A stretch of DNA of 64,000 nt, taken from contig NW_026732536.1 in the NCBI RefSeq assembly GCF_028476545.1, positions 124,001 through 188,000 on the forward strand, given 5' to 3'. Below the pieces are notes generated by a model. The model was not told where the DNA came from. It did no database searches and saw only the letters and a list, made by a program, of their open reading frames with translations. The translations under genes were made by a program, and so were the position numbers. The DNA is from Physella acuta (Eukaryota; Mollusca; Gastropoda; Physidae). Position 1 is the first letter of the stretch; every line of letters starts with the position of its first letter. Below are positions 1 through 10,688 of this stretch, in pieces.

Positions 1-336
1 TAATTTTGTGACGATGTGTGATGAGGGGGAGATGGGGTTCAGATGTTGCGCCGTCACAATTTTGCATTATAAAAAAGCAATGTTAGAAAACGAATTTTAG
101 ACGTTATTTCGCGTTTTAGATAACTGTTTTAATAAATTGTAATAGTTTAGACAAGATTTTAGAAAAATATCGATTTAAAAAAAAATTTAACTGCAATTTT
201 GAGGTGGGTTGTAGGTTGAGGTGTGATGTCATTTTGGGGGGGGGGGGGTCTGGCTTTTTGTGACGACATGTGACGGAGGGGAGGGGGGGAGGTAAAAATC
301 GTCAAAAAAGCGTGACGTCATTTATGGATGACCCCT
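1..336 (+). mobile_element. ATGACCCC-ended repeat, copy 1 (cut by window edge)
   Basis: First of three related copies (others 1765-2125 and about 16747-17081). The shared parts are TTTTGCATTATAAAAAAGC, a poly-G block, and a right end reading GCGTGACGTCATTTATGG followed by ATGACCCC. In the complete copy the left end resembles the reverse complement of the right end only loosely, so the terminal repeats are imperfect. There is no coding capacity. A non-autonomous DNA transposon is the likeliest class; the superfamily is not determined. Confidence 0.55.
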
Positions 337-1764
337 CAAAACAAAACAGATTTTGTTTTCTGTAAATAAAACAGACCTCTTAGATAATCCATAAACAACA
401 CCAATCTGTTACATGTAGCTGGAAATAAATTTTATTTTAATGTGAAAAGTTATTTTGTGCACACTTCTCAACAAAGGATTTTACACAAACTAAACAAAAA
501 TAATATTGGCAATTGGTTGCTTGTGATAAAAAAAATTAAAATTAAAATTACAATAATAAATTGTATGGTGTAGGCTATCTAAAACTGTTTATGCCTACCT
601 TTCACACTAAACATCATCAGCTCATTGTGAGTTGCTTTTATTTTACTTCTTATACAGAGTGAACATTTCAGTGCATTATTAGAACTGATTGAAGCACCAC
701 TTCTATAACAGTCTACAAGCAACATTGCATGAAAAATCTGTACAAAAAAAGCATTGTTAGATAAATGTAGACAAGTCATGTTTAGTAAAATCTAGTAGGC
801 CAACAGACATTATTGAAATTAAAGACTTTTCACATTTTGTGATTTAATCTTTTAAAATGTAAATACTAAATATGTCACTCTAATTTGGTTGTTTACTTTG
901 TTGGTGGGTGGGGTGGGGGGGGGGGTACTAAAAGCTGAAAAGGGGTTTACACTAAGAAAAAGTAAGTTACAGTGAGTTTACTTACTATTTAGTAATTAGT
1001 ATAAAGTATAAGTAGTTTAAAGTTTATGCCTAAATTATTATTTATTAATTAAATAATATTATTAACTTATTTAATTTAATAAACTACAAGGCTATAATTA
1101 CAAACAAGGCCTAAAAAAGTCCTAAGACCTATCCTAAGAAAATCTGAGTAAGTAGTAGATTCTAGATCTAGATTCTCTAAGTACTAGAAAATACTAGAAA
1201 TAGATCTACTGTACTACTAGTAAGTACTAAGTAGGCCTTATAACTTATAACGTATAAATATTAGATCTATGTGAGCATTGAACAATTATTTTTAAAAAGC
1301 AGGTTTATAAATGCCATGAACCTCATAAATTACGCCAAGCAGATCAGTAACTTCGCTCTCATTTGTGTGGGCTTCAGATGTCGGAACGTCAGAGAGTGAA
1401 GTTGGAGTGTGACCGTAATTTTCAGGTAAAGCTGATTTGCATGCCATGCTTGATTACTGCATACTAATTATTCTAGATATAGATCTAGCTCTAGTCTAAT
1501 ATAGTATAGGTGTATATATAGAGTTTTAGACTACTTAAAATAAAACCTAAGAGGTAAAATTAGTTTTATTTGCTTTTTGAAAACCATGTTTACATTTGTT
1601 GTCATCATTCGAATGTCGCCATTCATAGTCTGCTACAAAACATTTTTATAAAAGTGGTATCGGAAAAAATATAGAATAGCTCCTGATCTAGATCTAGGCC
1701 TATTTGTTTTACAGACGCAACTTGGGCTTACACGTACATAAATGACGTCACACTCGTAGGCCGT
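337..1764. other. AT-rich noncoding DNA with a CTAGATCT-rich patch
   Basis: No gene seen. Mostly AT-rich with a G run near 905-925. From about 1136 to 1500 the palindromic words TCTAGA, AGATCT and CTAG are crowded together with TAGGCCTA, a texture repeated upstream of the peroxiredoxin gene at 11640-11890. Confidence 0.6.
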
Positions 1765-2125
1765 AGGGGGGGTCCGTAATTTTGTGACGGTGTGTGATGA
1801 GGGGGGAAGGGGGGGGGGGCTCAGATGGTGAGCGTCACTTTTTTTGCATTATAAAAAAGCAATGTTAGAAAACGAGTTTTAGAAAAGGTTTTAATAAATT
1901 CTAATAGGAATTGATAAAAATACTCTATGTTGACAGAGTTCTGACAAGATTTTGGAAAAATATCGTTGTTTAAAAAAATTTCAACAGAAATTTAGGGGGG
2001 TTGTAGGCGGAGTTGTGACGTCATTTTAGTGGGGGGTCTTGCTTTTTGTGACGATGTGTGACAAAGGGGAAGGGGAGAGGTATAAATCGTCAAAAAAAGC
2101 GTGAAGTCATTTATGGATGACCCCT
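1765..2125 (+). mobile_element. ATGACCCC-ended repeat, copy 2 (complete)
   Basis: Complete copy of about 360 bp. It begins AGGGGGGGTCCGTAATTTTG and ends TTATGGATGACCCCT. The two ends are imperfect inverted repeats around GGGGTC...GTCAC. Internal sequence matches the copy at the window start, including the poly-G block and GTGTGTGATGAGGGG. No open frame. Confidence 0.6.
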
Positions 2126-2144
2126 TTAGCAGTAACATTCAAAG

Positions 2145-2421
2145 CAGGGGCGTAACGAGGGGGGGGGGGGCGGGGGTGCGGACCGCACCGGGTGACACCA
2201 TTTAGGGGGGTGACACCAAGGCAAAAAATAGCAAAATATATAGAGAAAAACTTGAGGGGGTGCAAATCGAAAACTTGATGGGGGTGCAAATCGAAAGTTT
2301 GAGGGGGGGGGGGGTGCAAATCAAAACTTGAAAGTTTGTCCCCGAGAAGGGTCGCTACGTCTCTGGGGGGTGACACCGTTAAGTGCCGCACCGGGTGACA
2401 CCCGACCTCGCTACGCCATTG
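2145..2421 (-). mobile_element. hAT-type MITE, family A
   Basis: Starts CAGGGGCGTAACGAGG and ends CCTCGCTACGCCATTG, which are inverted repeats. It is flanked by a perfect 8-bp target duplication ATTCAAAG (2137-2144 and 2422-2429). Interior: GGTGACACC blocks and G-run units of the form GGGTGCAAATCGAAA. The 8-bp duplication and CAG/CTG ends fit the hAT superfamily. Noncoding. Confidence 0.85.
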
Positions 2422-2655
2422 ATTCAAAGTTCAAAGATTTGGAATACATCATATTTCGTAGTTATTATACAAAATGTAGACTAGATCTAGATCTAGAGTA
2501 GAGTAGCTTTCGTTCGACAGCCCATCCCCTTCACTTTAATTATTCATCCTAGACTACATAATAATTATATTTATTGCTAAAGATAACCATTGAAACCAAA
2601 CGATACATTTATTTCAAAACTGTAGCTCTCAAAGACATTGTTTAAGGGGAGGGGG

Positions 2656-2902
2656 CAGTGGCGCATCGAGGTCGGGTGTCACCCGGTGCAGCACTTAATG
2701 GTGTTACCCCCAGAGGCGTAGCGACCCGGGGACAAATTTTCGATTTGCACCCCCCCCCCCCCTCTAGTTTTTGATTTGCAACACCCCCTCAAGTTTTCCG
2801 CTATATATTTTGCTATTTTTTGCCTTGGTGTCACCCCCCTAAATGGTGTCACCCGGTGCGGTCCGCACCCCCGCCCCCCCCCCCCCCCTCGCTACGCCTC
2901 TG
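2656..2902 (+). mobile_element. hAT-type MITE, family A
   Basis: Starts CAGTGGCGCATCGAGG and ends CTCGCTACGCCTCTG. Flanking 8-mers GGAGGGGG and AGAGGGGG agree at 7 of 8 positions. Orientation is opposite to the copy at 2145-2421. Noncoding. Confidence 0.75.
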
Positions 2903-2919
2903 AGAGGGGGGTGGGTTGA

Positions 2920-5452
2920 CAGGGCCGGCGCTACCTATAAGGCGAACTAGGCGGTCGCCTTGGACGCCATTTCTAGGGGGGGGGCGCAAAAGGTTTAATC
3001 GCTATTATCAAAAGGTACCTAATGATTAATAACTTTTATAAAGGAGTAGCGGTCTATTTCGCCACCCAGACGAACTATCAATTCTGCACCCAATTGGTTT
3101 CACATAATTGATGTAGAAAACTATTAAATAAGTTCTTAATTTAAATTTCAAACATTTTAATAGTGCTTGTAAGTCTCGTTTTCTCTGACTTTGAATTAGA
3201 AATCTGTCCTGGTGTACAGAGTTTTGTAATGACGGGGTGTTCAAAGTATTGTACTTGTTTGGTAAGTTTTGATGACTCGTTTAGATTTCAGAGTAACGGC
3301 GGAAAGCTGTTGCTTGTATGGATTCGTAAAGTATCTGAGTGTTAAAGTTTCGTATTTTTTATTTGCCTGTTGTGTAGTTGAAGGTCTGGTGGAATCTGAT
3401 TGGTAGTAGAGAAATGAGAATGCAGGTGATGAAGTATCGTAGTTCTGGGGTTCGGGAGTATTGATACTTGTGGTATTTAGGTATCGAATTATATTAACTG
3501 TTAAAGTAGTATAATAGGTACAGGGAAATCGTTGTTGATTGGGAGTACCGTTTGTAGAGCTTGGTGAAGGTAAACGAGTTGGTGTCGCAGTTCTGGAGCA
3601 CCGAGTCTAGTTATGTTTGGGCAGTGGCGTAGGCAGGGGGGGTTAGGGGGGGGGGTCATAACCCCACCCCATAGACCCTTCGGTATATATATAAAGTATG
3701 AGGGGGTGCAAATCGAAAGTTTGAGGGGGGGGGGTGGTGCAAATCGAAAGTTTGAGGGGGGGTGCAAATCGAAAGTTTGAGGGGGTGGGGTGCAAATCAA
3801 AAGTTTGAAGGGGGGGGGGGTGCAAATCAAAAGTCTGAGGAGGGGGGTTGCAAGTCGAAAGCTTGTCCTCGGGTAAAAATTGGACCCCCCACCTTGAGAC
3901 GATCCTGGCTACGCCACTGTGTTTGGGTATCGAAGTTTGATATGTGTTGTGAATGTAGTAGAGTATATCGAGTAGTCGAGTTTATAGTAAAGTTAGATGA
4001 TTTTAATTCAGTACGGAACACTCTACAAAGAAAGGTAGGCGTTATCTAGTTGAAAAATCTTTAGTTTTTTAGGAATCTATATTACCACTCTTAAAGTATA
4101 ATATAGTTTTAAAAAGGATGGAATTTATAACTAACCGTTAACTTTGGTTTTTTTTTCAAATTAAAGTTTTCTTTTTTTATATTTAATCAATGATTCTAGC
4201 AATGTCTAAAACAGTTACCCGTGTTTGATTTTCAGAAAGACATCCCTTTAAATAGGGGATCCAAAATTTTAGATTAAGATATTCAGGAAACACTATGCAA
4301 AGTATGTCATCAAAATTGAATAGAAGTATGTTATAGTAAAGCTACCATTTTTAGCCTTTCAAACAAAACCTACAATTAAGTACTCAATAGGTAAAATATA
4401 TTGTTTTCACAAGGCTACATAGCTATTAGAAAAGATTTGTTGTAGTTATAATGTAATGAAATTTAGAGTGGTTTTTTTGTGTTTTTTAATCGTGTCATAG
4501 CTACACTTGGTTAATTTAGCAATTCTTGTTAAAGTTATTTCCCTTGAATAAAATTTTATTTGGATTTTCTAATGGGAGATAATTCTTTGCTAAACTTTAC
4601 ATTCATTTCAAATTCCTGCACCTCAGGTTGACCGCTTACATATATTATAAATACAACTTTAAGTTATTATTTGCTACTGTAAAAATTATATAGAGTTCTA
4701 AACAAAATAGTTTTGTTTGGTTTTTTTAGCATTATCAAGTTGAAAAACATCTGCAGTAGCCGTTGTAGATTGCAATACTTAATGTTAGCAGACATACAGC
4801 CTTAGTCGTAAATTAAACATCTAATTATTTGACTTTTCATATTTTTCACCCTCCCCTAAAGGATTAATATATAACAATTTTAGGCTGGAATCTATAACAT
4901 TTATAATCTTTTATTTTTCAAAACAAAAAAAAAAAAATCGTTACACAATCACACACTATAGACATTTTACAATTATAACTAAAAACAGTCAAGCTTTGGA
5001 ACTCACCTTGGGAGGACTGCACAAGACTGCAGTGAGTCCAAAACTACAACAACTTTTTTTTTCCAGTGTTTTTTTTTCCAGACTGTTTTCCCCAAGAGAG
5101 GGGGGAGCACTTACAAATTTCTAAGGATGGGGGGGGGGGAAGGGGGGGGGGGGGGAAGCGGCTATGTCGTAAAGTACAAAGTAGACTCGTTGACTTGGCA
5201 ACAATTTCAATAAAATGTGTTTACGCTTGCTAACTTGAATTTAAGGAAATACTACAAACTTTTGAGACGAAGGAGGCAAGTAAAATTTGATTTTGATGTC
5301 TACTTATAACGTCTATGCAACTGATAATAAATTAATATGTCACTTTTAATTAACTGTTTACTTATAGGGCACGTTTTAGTAATTAATTTGTGTGAAAGGG
5401 GGCGTTTTAATAAGTTTTGCTTAGGGCGCTAAATAACCTGGCGCCGGCACTG
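2920..5452. mobile_element. 2.5-kb hAT-like element with CAGGGCCGGC ends
   Basis: Left end CAGGGCCGGCGCTACC and right end GGCGCCGGCACTG are inverted repeats; a partial second copy lies at 15130-17461. The flanking 8-mers agree at only 5 of 8 positions, so the target duplication is weak or old. No transposase frame is visible, so this is non-autonomous or decayed. It carries a younger family B MITE at 3622-3919. About 5050-5160 holds a G-rich patch resembling family D MITE sequence. The hAT class is inferred from end sequence only. Confidence 0.6.
3622..3919. mobile_element. hAT-type MITE, family B, nested in the 2.5-kb element
   Basis: Starts CAGTGGCGTAGGCAGG and ends GATCCTGGCTACGCCACTG, with perfect 8-bp duplications TGTTTGGG (3614-3621, 3920-3927). 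The interior holds about five copies of a G-run plus TGCAAATCGAAAGTTTGA unit. The paralogous host copy near 15818-15830 has the empty site with a single TGTTTAGG. Confidence 0.9.
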
Positions 5453-5700
5453 GGGTCTGAATAGCTTTCTGTCGGTGCTTTTTTTTAAAAAAGCATTTGA
5501 GATTTAGAAACTATTTATTTTTTAAATCACCGTGAAAAATAGCATTCTTTTATTTATAATGTTATTTTAAAGTTAAAACTCAGTTTCTAACATTATTTTC
5601 CAAAATAAAAATTTGTTGTCATACTTGCTGAGTCCCCTTTCGCAGACCACCTTTAAATCAGTATATTGTAGAGTTGCAGCAGTAAACTATTGTGTAGTGG
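5453..5700. other. Unassigned AT-rich DNA
   Basis: Short spacer between the large hAT-like element and the miniature MITE. No gene or repeat recognised. Confidence 0.5.
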
Positions 5701-5758
5701 CAGAGGGGGGGGGGTGCAAATTGAAAGGTTGTTCCCGGGAACGGTCGCTACGCCTCTG
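5701..5758. mobile_element. 58-bp miniature of the family A/C MITE
   Basis: Starts CAGAGG, contains one G-run/TGCAAATTGAAAGGTTG unit, and ends CGCTACGCCTCTG. Perfect 8-bp target duplications TGTAGTGG flank it (5693-5700, 5759-5766), so it appears to have inserted as a unit and not simply decayed in place, although a later internal deletion cannot be excluded. Confidence 0.8.
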
Positions 5759-5925
5759 TGTAGTGGTGCCCTGTTACAAGAGCTTTGGTTTAGTTTCATG
5801 TGTTGCATGGCTGGGCTGCCCCTTGCAGAGCTTCTCTGAGTAGTAGAGGACAGAGACAGATGGCAGAAAACTTAGAAAATCAGCTGTGGTGCCCCGATTG
5901 GGATTGAGGGATGATTGATTGTATT

Positions 5926-6481
5926 CAGAAGCGTAGCGAGGGCGAGGGGTGCGGACCGCACCGGGTGACACCATTTAGGGGGGTGACACCAAGGCAAAAA
6001 ATAGCAAAATGTTCAGAAGAAAAATGCTTTTTTTTTGCCAGTTCCATTACAGTTAAATAGTACACAGTGGCGTAGGCAGGGGGGGTTAGGGGGTCATAAC
6101 CCCCCCCCCCATAGACCCCTCGGTATATATAAAAAGTATGAGGGGGGGTGCAAATCGAAAGTTTGAGGGGGGGGGGTGCAAATCGAAAGTTTGAGGGGGG
6201 GGGTGCAATTCGAAAGTTTGTCCCCGGGTAAAAATTGGAAACCCCCCCCCCCCCCTTGAGACGATCCTGGCTACGCCACTGATAGTGCAAATCGACAATT
6301 ATTACAAGGGAGTAAGAGTGACACCATGACGTAAACTCGCTAACTATAGAGAAAACAATGCTACATCCAACTGTTTTATTAACACACACATATCTATATA
6401 TATATTCTTTGTTTCTAGGGGGAGGGGGGGTGACACCACGAAGAGCCGCACTGGGTGACACCAGACATAACGACGCCACTG
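5926..6481 (-). mobile_element. hAT-type MITE, family A (long form) with nested MITE
   Basis: Outer element has perfect 8-bp duplications ATTGTATT (5918-5925, 6482-6489). It starts CAGAAGCGTAGCGAGG and ends CGACGCCACTG. It shares the internal TTTGTTTCT...GGTGACACCA segment with the copy at 23704-24125, defining a long subfamily. A family B element is inserted within it. Confidence 0.85.
6065..6281. mobile_element. hAT-type MITE, family B, nested
   Basis: Inserted inside the family A element at 5926-6481. Starts CAGTGGCGTAGGCAGG and ends GATCCTGGCTACGCCACTG; flanking 8-mers ATAGTACA and ATAGTGCA match at 7 of 8. The nesting shows this insertion postdates its host copy. Confidence 0.85.
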
Positions 6482-6651
6482 ATTGTATTGAGTGTGGTGT
6501 CATGAAGTATGATGTTCAGAGTTTCTTTCAGTCATCTCTTTCGAGCAATACCATCACCCTCCAAAAGAAAATTGTAAAAATTAATACTTTAACAGTGCCC
6601 ATCCCTCCTCATGAATTTCAATGATCACTCCCTTCCTGATGGTGTTCATTC

Positions 6652-6827
6652 AAGTGTCATGTAACATTGTGTGTGGTGTCATGAAATTTGATGTTCACTA
6701 TGACACCATGCTACATTGTAAGGTGTCATGTAACATTGTGTATGGTGTCATGAAATTTGATGTTCACTATGTCACCATGCATCATAATAAGGTGTCATGT
6801 AACATTGTGTATGGTGCTGTATAATGT
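6652..6827 (+). repeat. 69-bp tandem repeat, about 2.5 units
   Basis: Units begin AAGGTGTCATGTAACATTG and include TGGTGTCATGAAATTTGATG. Open frames across it are a by-product of the repeat length being a multiple of three. Confidence 0.8.
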
Positions 6828-7620
6828 GGTATCATTTAATATGGTGTATTCTGATAAGAACCAAGAAATACAAAAACAATGTTATGATCTGTTATGGTGA
6901 GTCTCTAGGCCTACATACAACAAATATTAACTATTAAAATAAAAAACTAAACTCTTATCACATGAGATTCATTTTAATTAAAAAGAAAAAAACTGATTAT
7001 GCAAAAAGTAATATCTGATTATTCAATTTCTAAATTACATAATTTCACATAAAAGGTAATTTTTAAGGGCCTTCATATATCAGACATAAAAAGTAAAGTA
7101 CTTGCTACAGGAGGAAAAAATATACTTAAAAATAAATATCTAAAACTTACTAATGAAAAAACTCTAGTCACCTATGTATTACACTTTTACATTACTTTTA
7201 AAGTGTAAAAAAATATCTACACACTCTCTCCATATATTCGACAACACACAGACATAAATAATAAACATAACTCATTTTCTAATTGTTATAACAAAAAGAA
7301 ATATTACATCTAATTGCACAAACAAACAAAAATTTGGTTTAATAAATTTAGTTAAAATAAATAACTAGTAAAATGCTAAGAAAACAGTAAAAAAATAGTT
7401 GCAACCATTGATGCTAATCTTACTTGTATATGTATTAATTGAAAAACCAGTACATCTATTCTAAATTAGACTGAAAGAAAAAAAAATAACTGACTCAGAA
7501 AGTAAAGTAATGAATTGCGTTATAACGGTTCACTTTTCAGTGATGGTAAAATATTACTTCAGCTTGGACAACACATGACAAATTAGGTAGCTGATTCATA
7601 CCTTTTAGTGACATTAAGTG
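6828..7620. other. AT-rich noncoding DNA
   Basis: Very AT-rich with many short A and T runs; nothing recognised. Confidence 0.5.
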
Positions 7621-7623
7621 TGA

Positions 7624-7863
7624 ATCTACCGAGGAATAAGGATAATATTGCAAGGAAAAGGAAAGTATGCAGGACAAGGAAATCCTGGAGTAGAAAAAGA
7701 GGCAAGGGCTGCCAGGCTTACAAGGGAGCTAATAAAGAGAGCTGCCCAAAACCAAGTCCAGTGTGGAGGTGTGGCTACAGACCTTTTCTCCCCAGGGTCC
7801 ACAAAAGAAATAAATCAAAACAAGTCACCTGTATTCAATAAACTACATGCAATAATTAATTAA
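7624..7863 (+). CDS. Possible coding exon, product unknown
   Basis: An 80-codon stretch stays open on the plus strand and is visibly richer in G and C than its neighbours. Its central peptide, GKGKYAGQGNPGVEKEARAA, followed by basic and polar residues, has the look of real protein more than of translated AT repeat. Candidate acceptor AGs lie at about 7632, 7640 and 7654. There is no upstream exon or start codon that I can tie to it. If real it would be the last coding exon of a gene converging on the peroxiredoxin gene. It could equally be a repeat or pseudogene fragment. I do not recognise the family. Confidence 0.22.
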   Translation: MYRGIRIILQGKGKYAGQGNPGVEKEARAARLTRELIKRAAQNQVQCGGVATDLFSPGSTKEINQNKSPVFNKLHAIIN

Positions 7864-8463
7864 AGAAAAAACAATAAGTACCCCAAATATTTTGATCCAT
7901 CCATGTCAGCATCATTTACATTATAAAATACCACCAGCTAATTAAACAAAATTTAATTTTATTTATTGCAGTTTAGAAGCTTAGTTGACTTAGAGACTTT
8001 TGATTCAACTGTGTGCACAAATATATACTTTAAAATTATATTTAGAGTACTAACTAGCATTACACACGCCATGAGATAAGACAATTTCTTGTAGCTGACT
8101 TGGAAATTTTAAAATACTTTAGCTGACTCAGAAAAACTGACAAGTTGAGGCCAGTTTACCAATACAACTGTTATTGAATGGACTTGTAAAAAAATTATTT
8201 TAAATAATCAAAAGTCTAAATATTTTTTAACCTGTCTCTTTAATGCTGATAACACAACTAACTTGAAGTCACTGTAAAATGATAAGTCAGTTTAAAAAAA
8301 AAAAAAATTATCACAAAATTTTCATCGAGATTTTGTCAAAGTCGGAAACCATCACCAGATGGAATCCCAATATAACGGGAGTTGGAACAAAATCTACACA
8401 TGCAATCAAATGACTTTATCAACAACAAATACAAAATACAACACAGGAAACAGGGTGGCCTCA
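7864..8463 (-). other. Likely 3' UTR and downstream DNA of the peroxiredoxin gene
   Basis: Noncoding AT-rich DNA immediately downstream of the minus-strand stop codon. A minus-strand AATAAA (plus-strand positions 7962-7967) is a candidate polyadenylation signal that would give a 3' UTR of roughly 500 nt; other AT-rich hexamers could serve instead. Confidence 0.35.
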
Positions 8464-8611
8464 TTATCTTTTCCATTTCCCCTCTGTACTCATAGCCACA
8501 GGTACATCGTCAGCCTTCATATTCTTTATACACAACAGGCAGGCCAGGCCAGTATGTTCTGGGTCGACATTGATGCTCTGTATCTTACCATCATCAATTA
8601 CTAATGAATAT
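8464..8611 (-). CDS. PRDX5: PRDX5 exon 6 (resolving Cys, stop)
   Basis: 148 nt, acceptor GTTTCCAG, completing the split Lys codon. Encodes [20 protein letters not shown] followed by GLACLLC with the resolving Cys, then a basic tail and TAA. Confidence 0.95.
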
Positions 8612-10688
8612 CTGGAAACAAGTATCAAGCAAAATATATAGAAATTTATAAAAACATCCTTTGCTGTAATTACCTATTTATATAAAATTGATTTTTATAC
8701 AAGCTATTGACATTTGTTATATGTTATTATGAATCAGAAGAAATTTAGGGTTCGGTGTTGTTGAGTTGGTAAAGCTTATGGTTGCTAAACCGAAAAGTCT
8801 CGAGTTTAAACTCTGGGGCAGATGAGGCTCGTTAGCTGGGGACAACCACTCTTATGGGAGAGACAACTCCAAAATCAAACAACTGCTGCCTGGTAGTTTG
8901 TTCTTGGTTGGACAAAGGCTATGGAAGCAAATCCAAAAAGAAAAGCAAGCTGAAATAGAAGTCAACGGCCTAAATGGCGTATAACCATTTGACATGTATA
9001 CTTAATTGTGTTGGAGGGGATCCCTTCCAGCACTAAAATTAAAAACGAAAAAGAAGAAAATTCATGAAAGTATGTTAAGTATGAAACTACTAAAAAATTA
9101 GATGCGGATTCCTGATTGTATTACTTAGGATTATTGCATTTAAACATTAGCGTAGATTTAGAGTAGGTTCCAATATGTTTACTTTCATTACCCTTCAAAA
9201 TATAGTTTGTTTCCGTTGTTAAGGGATGAAAATGTAAAAAAAAGGTATACAAACTTCTGTTAAAATTCACATAAGGACTTTGTGTTCTATCGAACTGAGT
9301 CATAACAGTATTTCCGAGCCCCCACCTATAACTCACATTGCTACAATTACCAGAATTGAACAGAAAAGTTGTATCTTACTTTTGTGATCTTATTCCACCA
9401 AGCAACTGTTTGCAGTCTATCTCCATGCCAAGTGCTTTAGTGAACTCACCACGGGGGTCAGCTAACATTCTAATCTGAAAAATAGTACAGTAAATGTTGA
9501 TTGCATATTTTAGAAACTACTACACTATTCACATTATTAGTTAAAACATTACTTACAAATAAGTTTTATTTTTTACCTTGAGAATCTTTAAAAATATAAC
9601 ATGACATAGTTTGAAAAATATAAATTAAAAAAAAAATATATAAAATATAACATGGCACAGGTTAAATGATATAATTATAAATTTCCAGTATATTTCTAAA
9701 TAGTTGCTGTAGCAAAGCTGTAAGTGTAATAAAGAAAAAAGGTTTTTCTCAAAGTTTTCAAGATTCTTGTAAAAAATAAGAGTATAGACACAGGAAGAAA
9801 CTAAACAAATATTAGAGGACACTTACTTTTCCCAAAGCGTTGGTGCTTTTTCCCCAAGCCTCCATTACAAACGGATCATTGACAGAAACACATGAAATCA
9901 TGTATCCTTCTTCCTGATGGGAGTTAAAAAAAAACAGTCAACAATTTAATTCATTATTCTAAAAGCTATTACATCAAAATTTAACTCTAACAGCAATACT
10001 GGTGAAAAATCTCAACATCTTATTAAAATACTCGACCAGCCTTTCTAAAAGAACCCAATTTGTTAGCCAAGATAAAAGAAACTTTCAAATAAACAACAAC
10101 AAAAAAATGTTAAAATAATTCTCCACAAGTTTCAATTAGTTCCTAAATAATTTCCCCAGTGCAATTCACTGTAATAAATAATAATGTACATTTATGCTTG
10201 ATCACAGGTTATAAAAACATCTTTCAAAATTTGAGTAGCTCAGTTTAACTTACCTGAAACTTTTCATGCAGGGAAAGATAATCAGGAATATGTGACTGTA
10301 AAGAAAAAGTAATAATAAATTACAGGACTAAAAACAAAAATGGTACTGGCTTAATTGGTTAGAGTAAAAACTGAATCAAAGAGTATATAACTTTTTTTTT
10401 GCTACAATAAAATGCAGAAATTTGCACACATTTTAACACCATATTGTTAGAAAGTAAGAAAGAAAAAATATTCTAATTAAATTTCCTTTATTAGCTAAAC
10501 ACTATAACGGGCAAATAATATAAACTATTTAGACGAAAGAGAAGATAACTTACATTAGTACAACCAGGAGTGAAGGCCCCAACTACAGCAAACAATACAC
10601 CTTTCTTTCCTTTATACAAATCAACTGCAGATATTGGGTTGTTGGGAGACTTCTCATACAAATTTACATTGGGAAGCTCATCACCCAC
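8464..10688 (-). CDS. PRDX5: Peroxiredoxin-5 (atypical 2-Cys thiol peroxidase), exons 2-6
   Basis: Five minus-strand exons (10688-10554, 10295-10254, 9913-9827, 9474-9380, 8611-8464) join in frame through GT-AG introns to give 168 residues ending in TAA. Counting from the first residue of the 10688 exon, the peptide opens [12 protein letters not shown]. Residues 30-43 are [14 protein letters not shown], where C43 is the peroxidatic Cys and T40 belongs to the TxxC motif. C67 lies in [11 protein letters not shown]117 in the GGIRSQKYS segment matches the conserved active-site Arg, and C144 in TGLACLLC matches the resolving Cys. Known family role: reduces H2O2, alkyl hydroperoxides and peroxynitrite through an intramolecular disulfide recycled by thioredoxin, in cytosol, mitochondria or peroxisomes. 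The C-terminus ends STEGKWKR, longer than human PRDX5 and without its SQL peroxisomal signal. The N-terminus depends on an uncertain first exon. Confidence 0.95.
8752..9060 (+). mobile_element. tRNA-derived SINE, family B, in the last PRDX5 intron
   Basis: The tRNA-like head has GAGTTGGTAAAGC (A-box region) and a degenerate B box in TCGAGTTTAAACTC. The body contains GATGAGGCTCGTTAGCTGGG, GACAACTCCAAAATCAAAC and CTATGGAAGCAAATCC, and the tail is A/GAA-rich. It shares this body with 61290-61605. It lies antisense to PRDX5, inside the intron between exons 5 and 6. Confidence 0.75.
9380..9474 (-). CDS. PRDX5: PRDX5 exon 5
   Basis: 95 nt, acceptor TTTCAG, donor GTAAGA. Encodes [17 protein letters not shown] through IRSQ and leaves two bases of a Lys codon (phase 2 boundary). 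Matches the RLLADPTGAFGKET region. Confidence 0.95.
9827..9913 (-). CDS. PRDX5: PRDX5 exon 4
   Basis: 87 nt, phase 0 on both sides, acceptor CCCATCAG and donor GTAAGT. Encodes [16 protein letters not shown] followed by [13 protein letters not shown], matching the CLSVNDAFV-EWG strand and helix of PRDX5. Confidence 0.95.
10254..10295 (-). CDS. PRDX5: PRDX5 exon 3
   Basis: 42-nt microexon-sized exon, [14 protein letters not shown], with acceptor TTTACAG and donor GTAAGT; phase 0 on both sides. It covers the helix following the peroxidatic Cys (THLPGF... in the human protein). Confidence 0.93.
10554..10688 (-). CDS. PRDX5: PRDX5 exon 2 (peroxidatic Cys exon)
   Basis: 135 nt, phase 0 on both sides. 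Acceptor TTTTGTCAG before GTGGGTGATG; donor AAT followed by GTAAGT. Encodes residues 1-45 including GAFTPGC. Confidence 0.95.
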
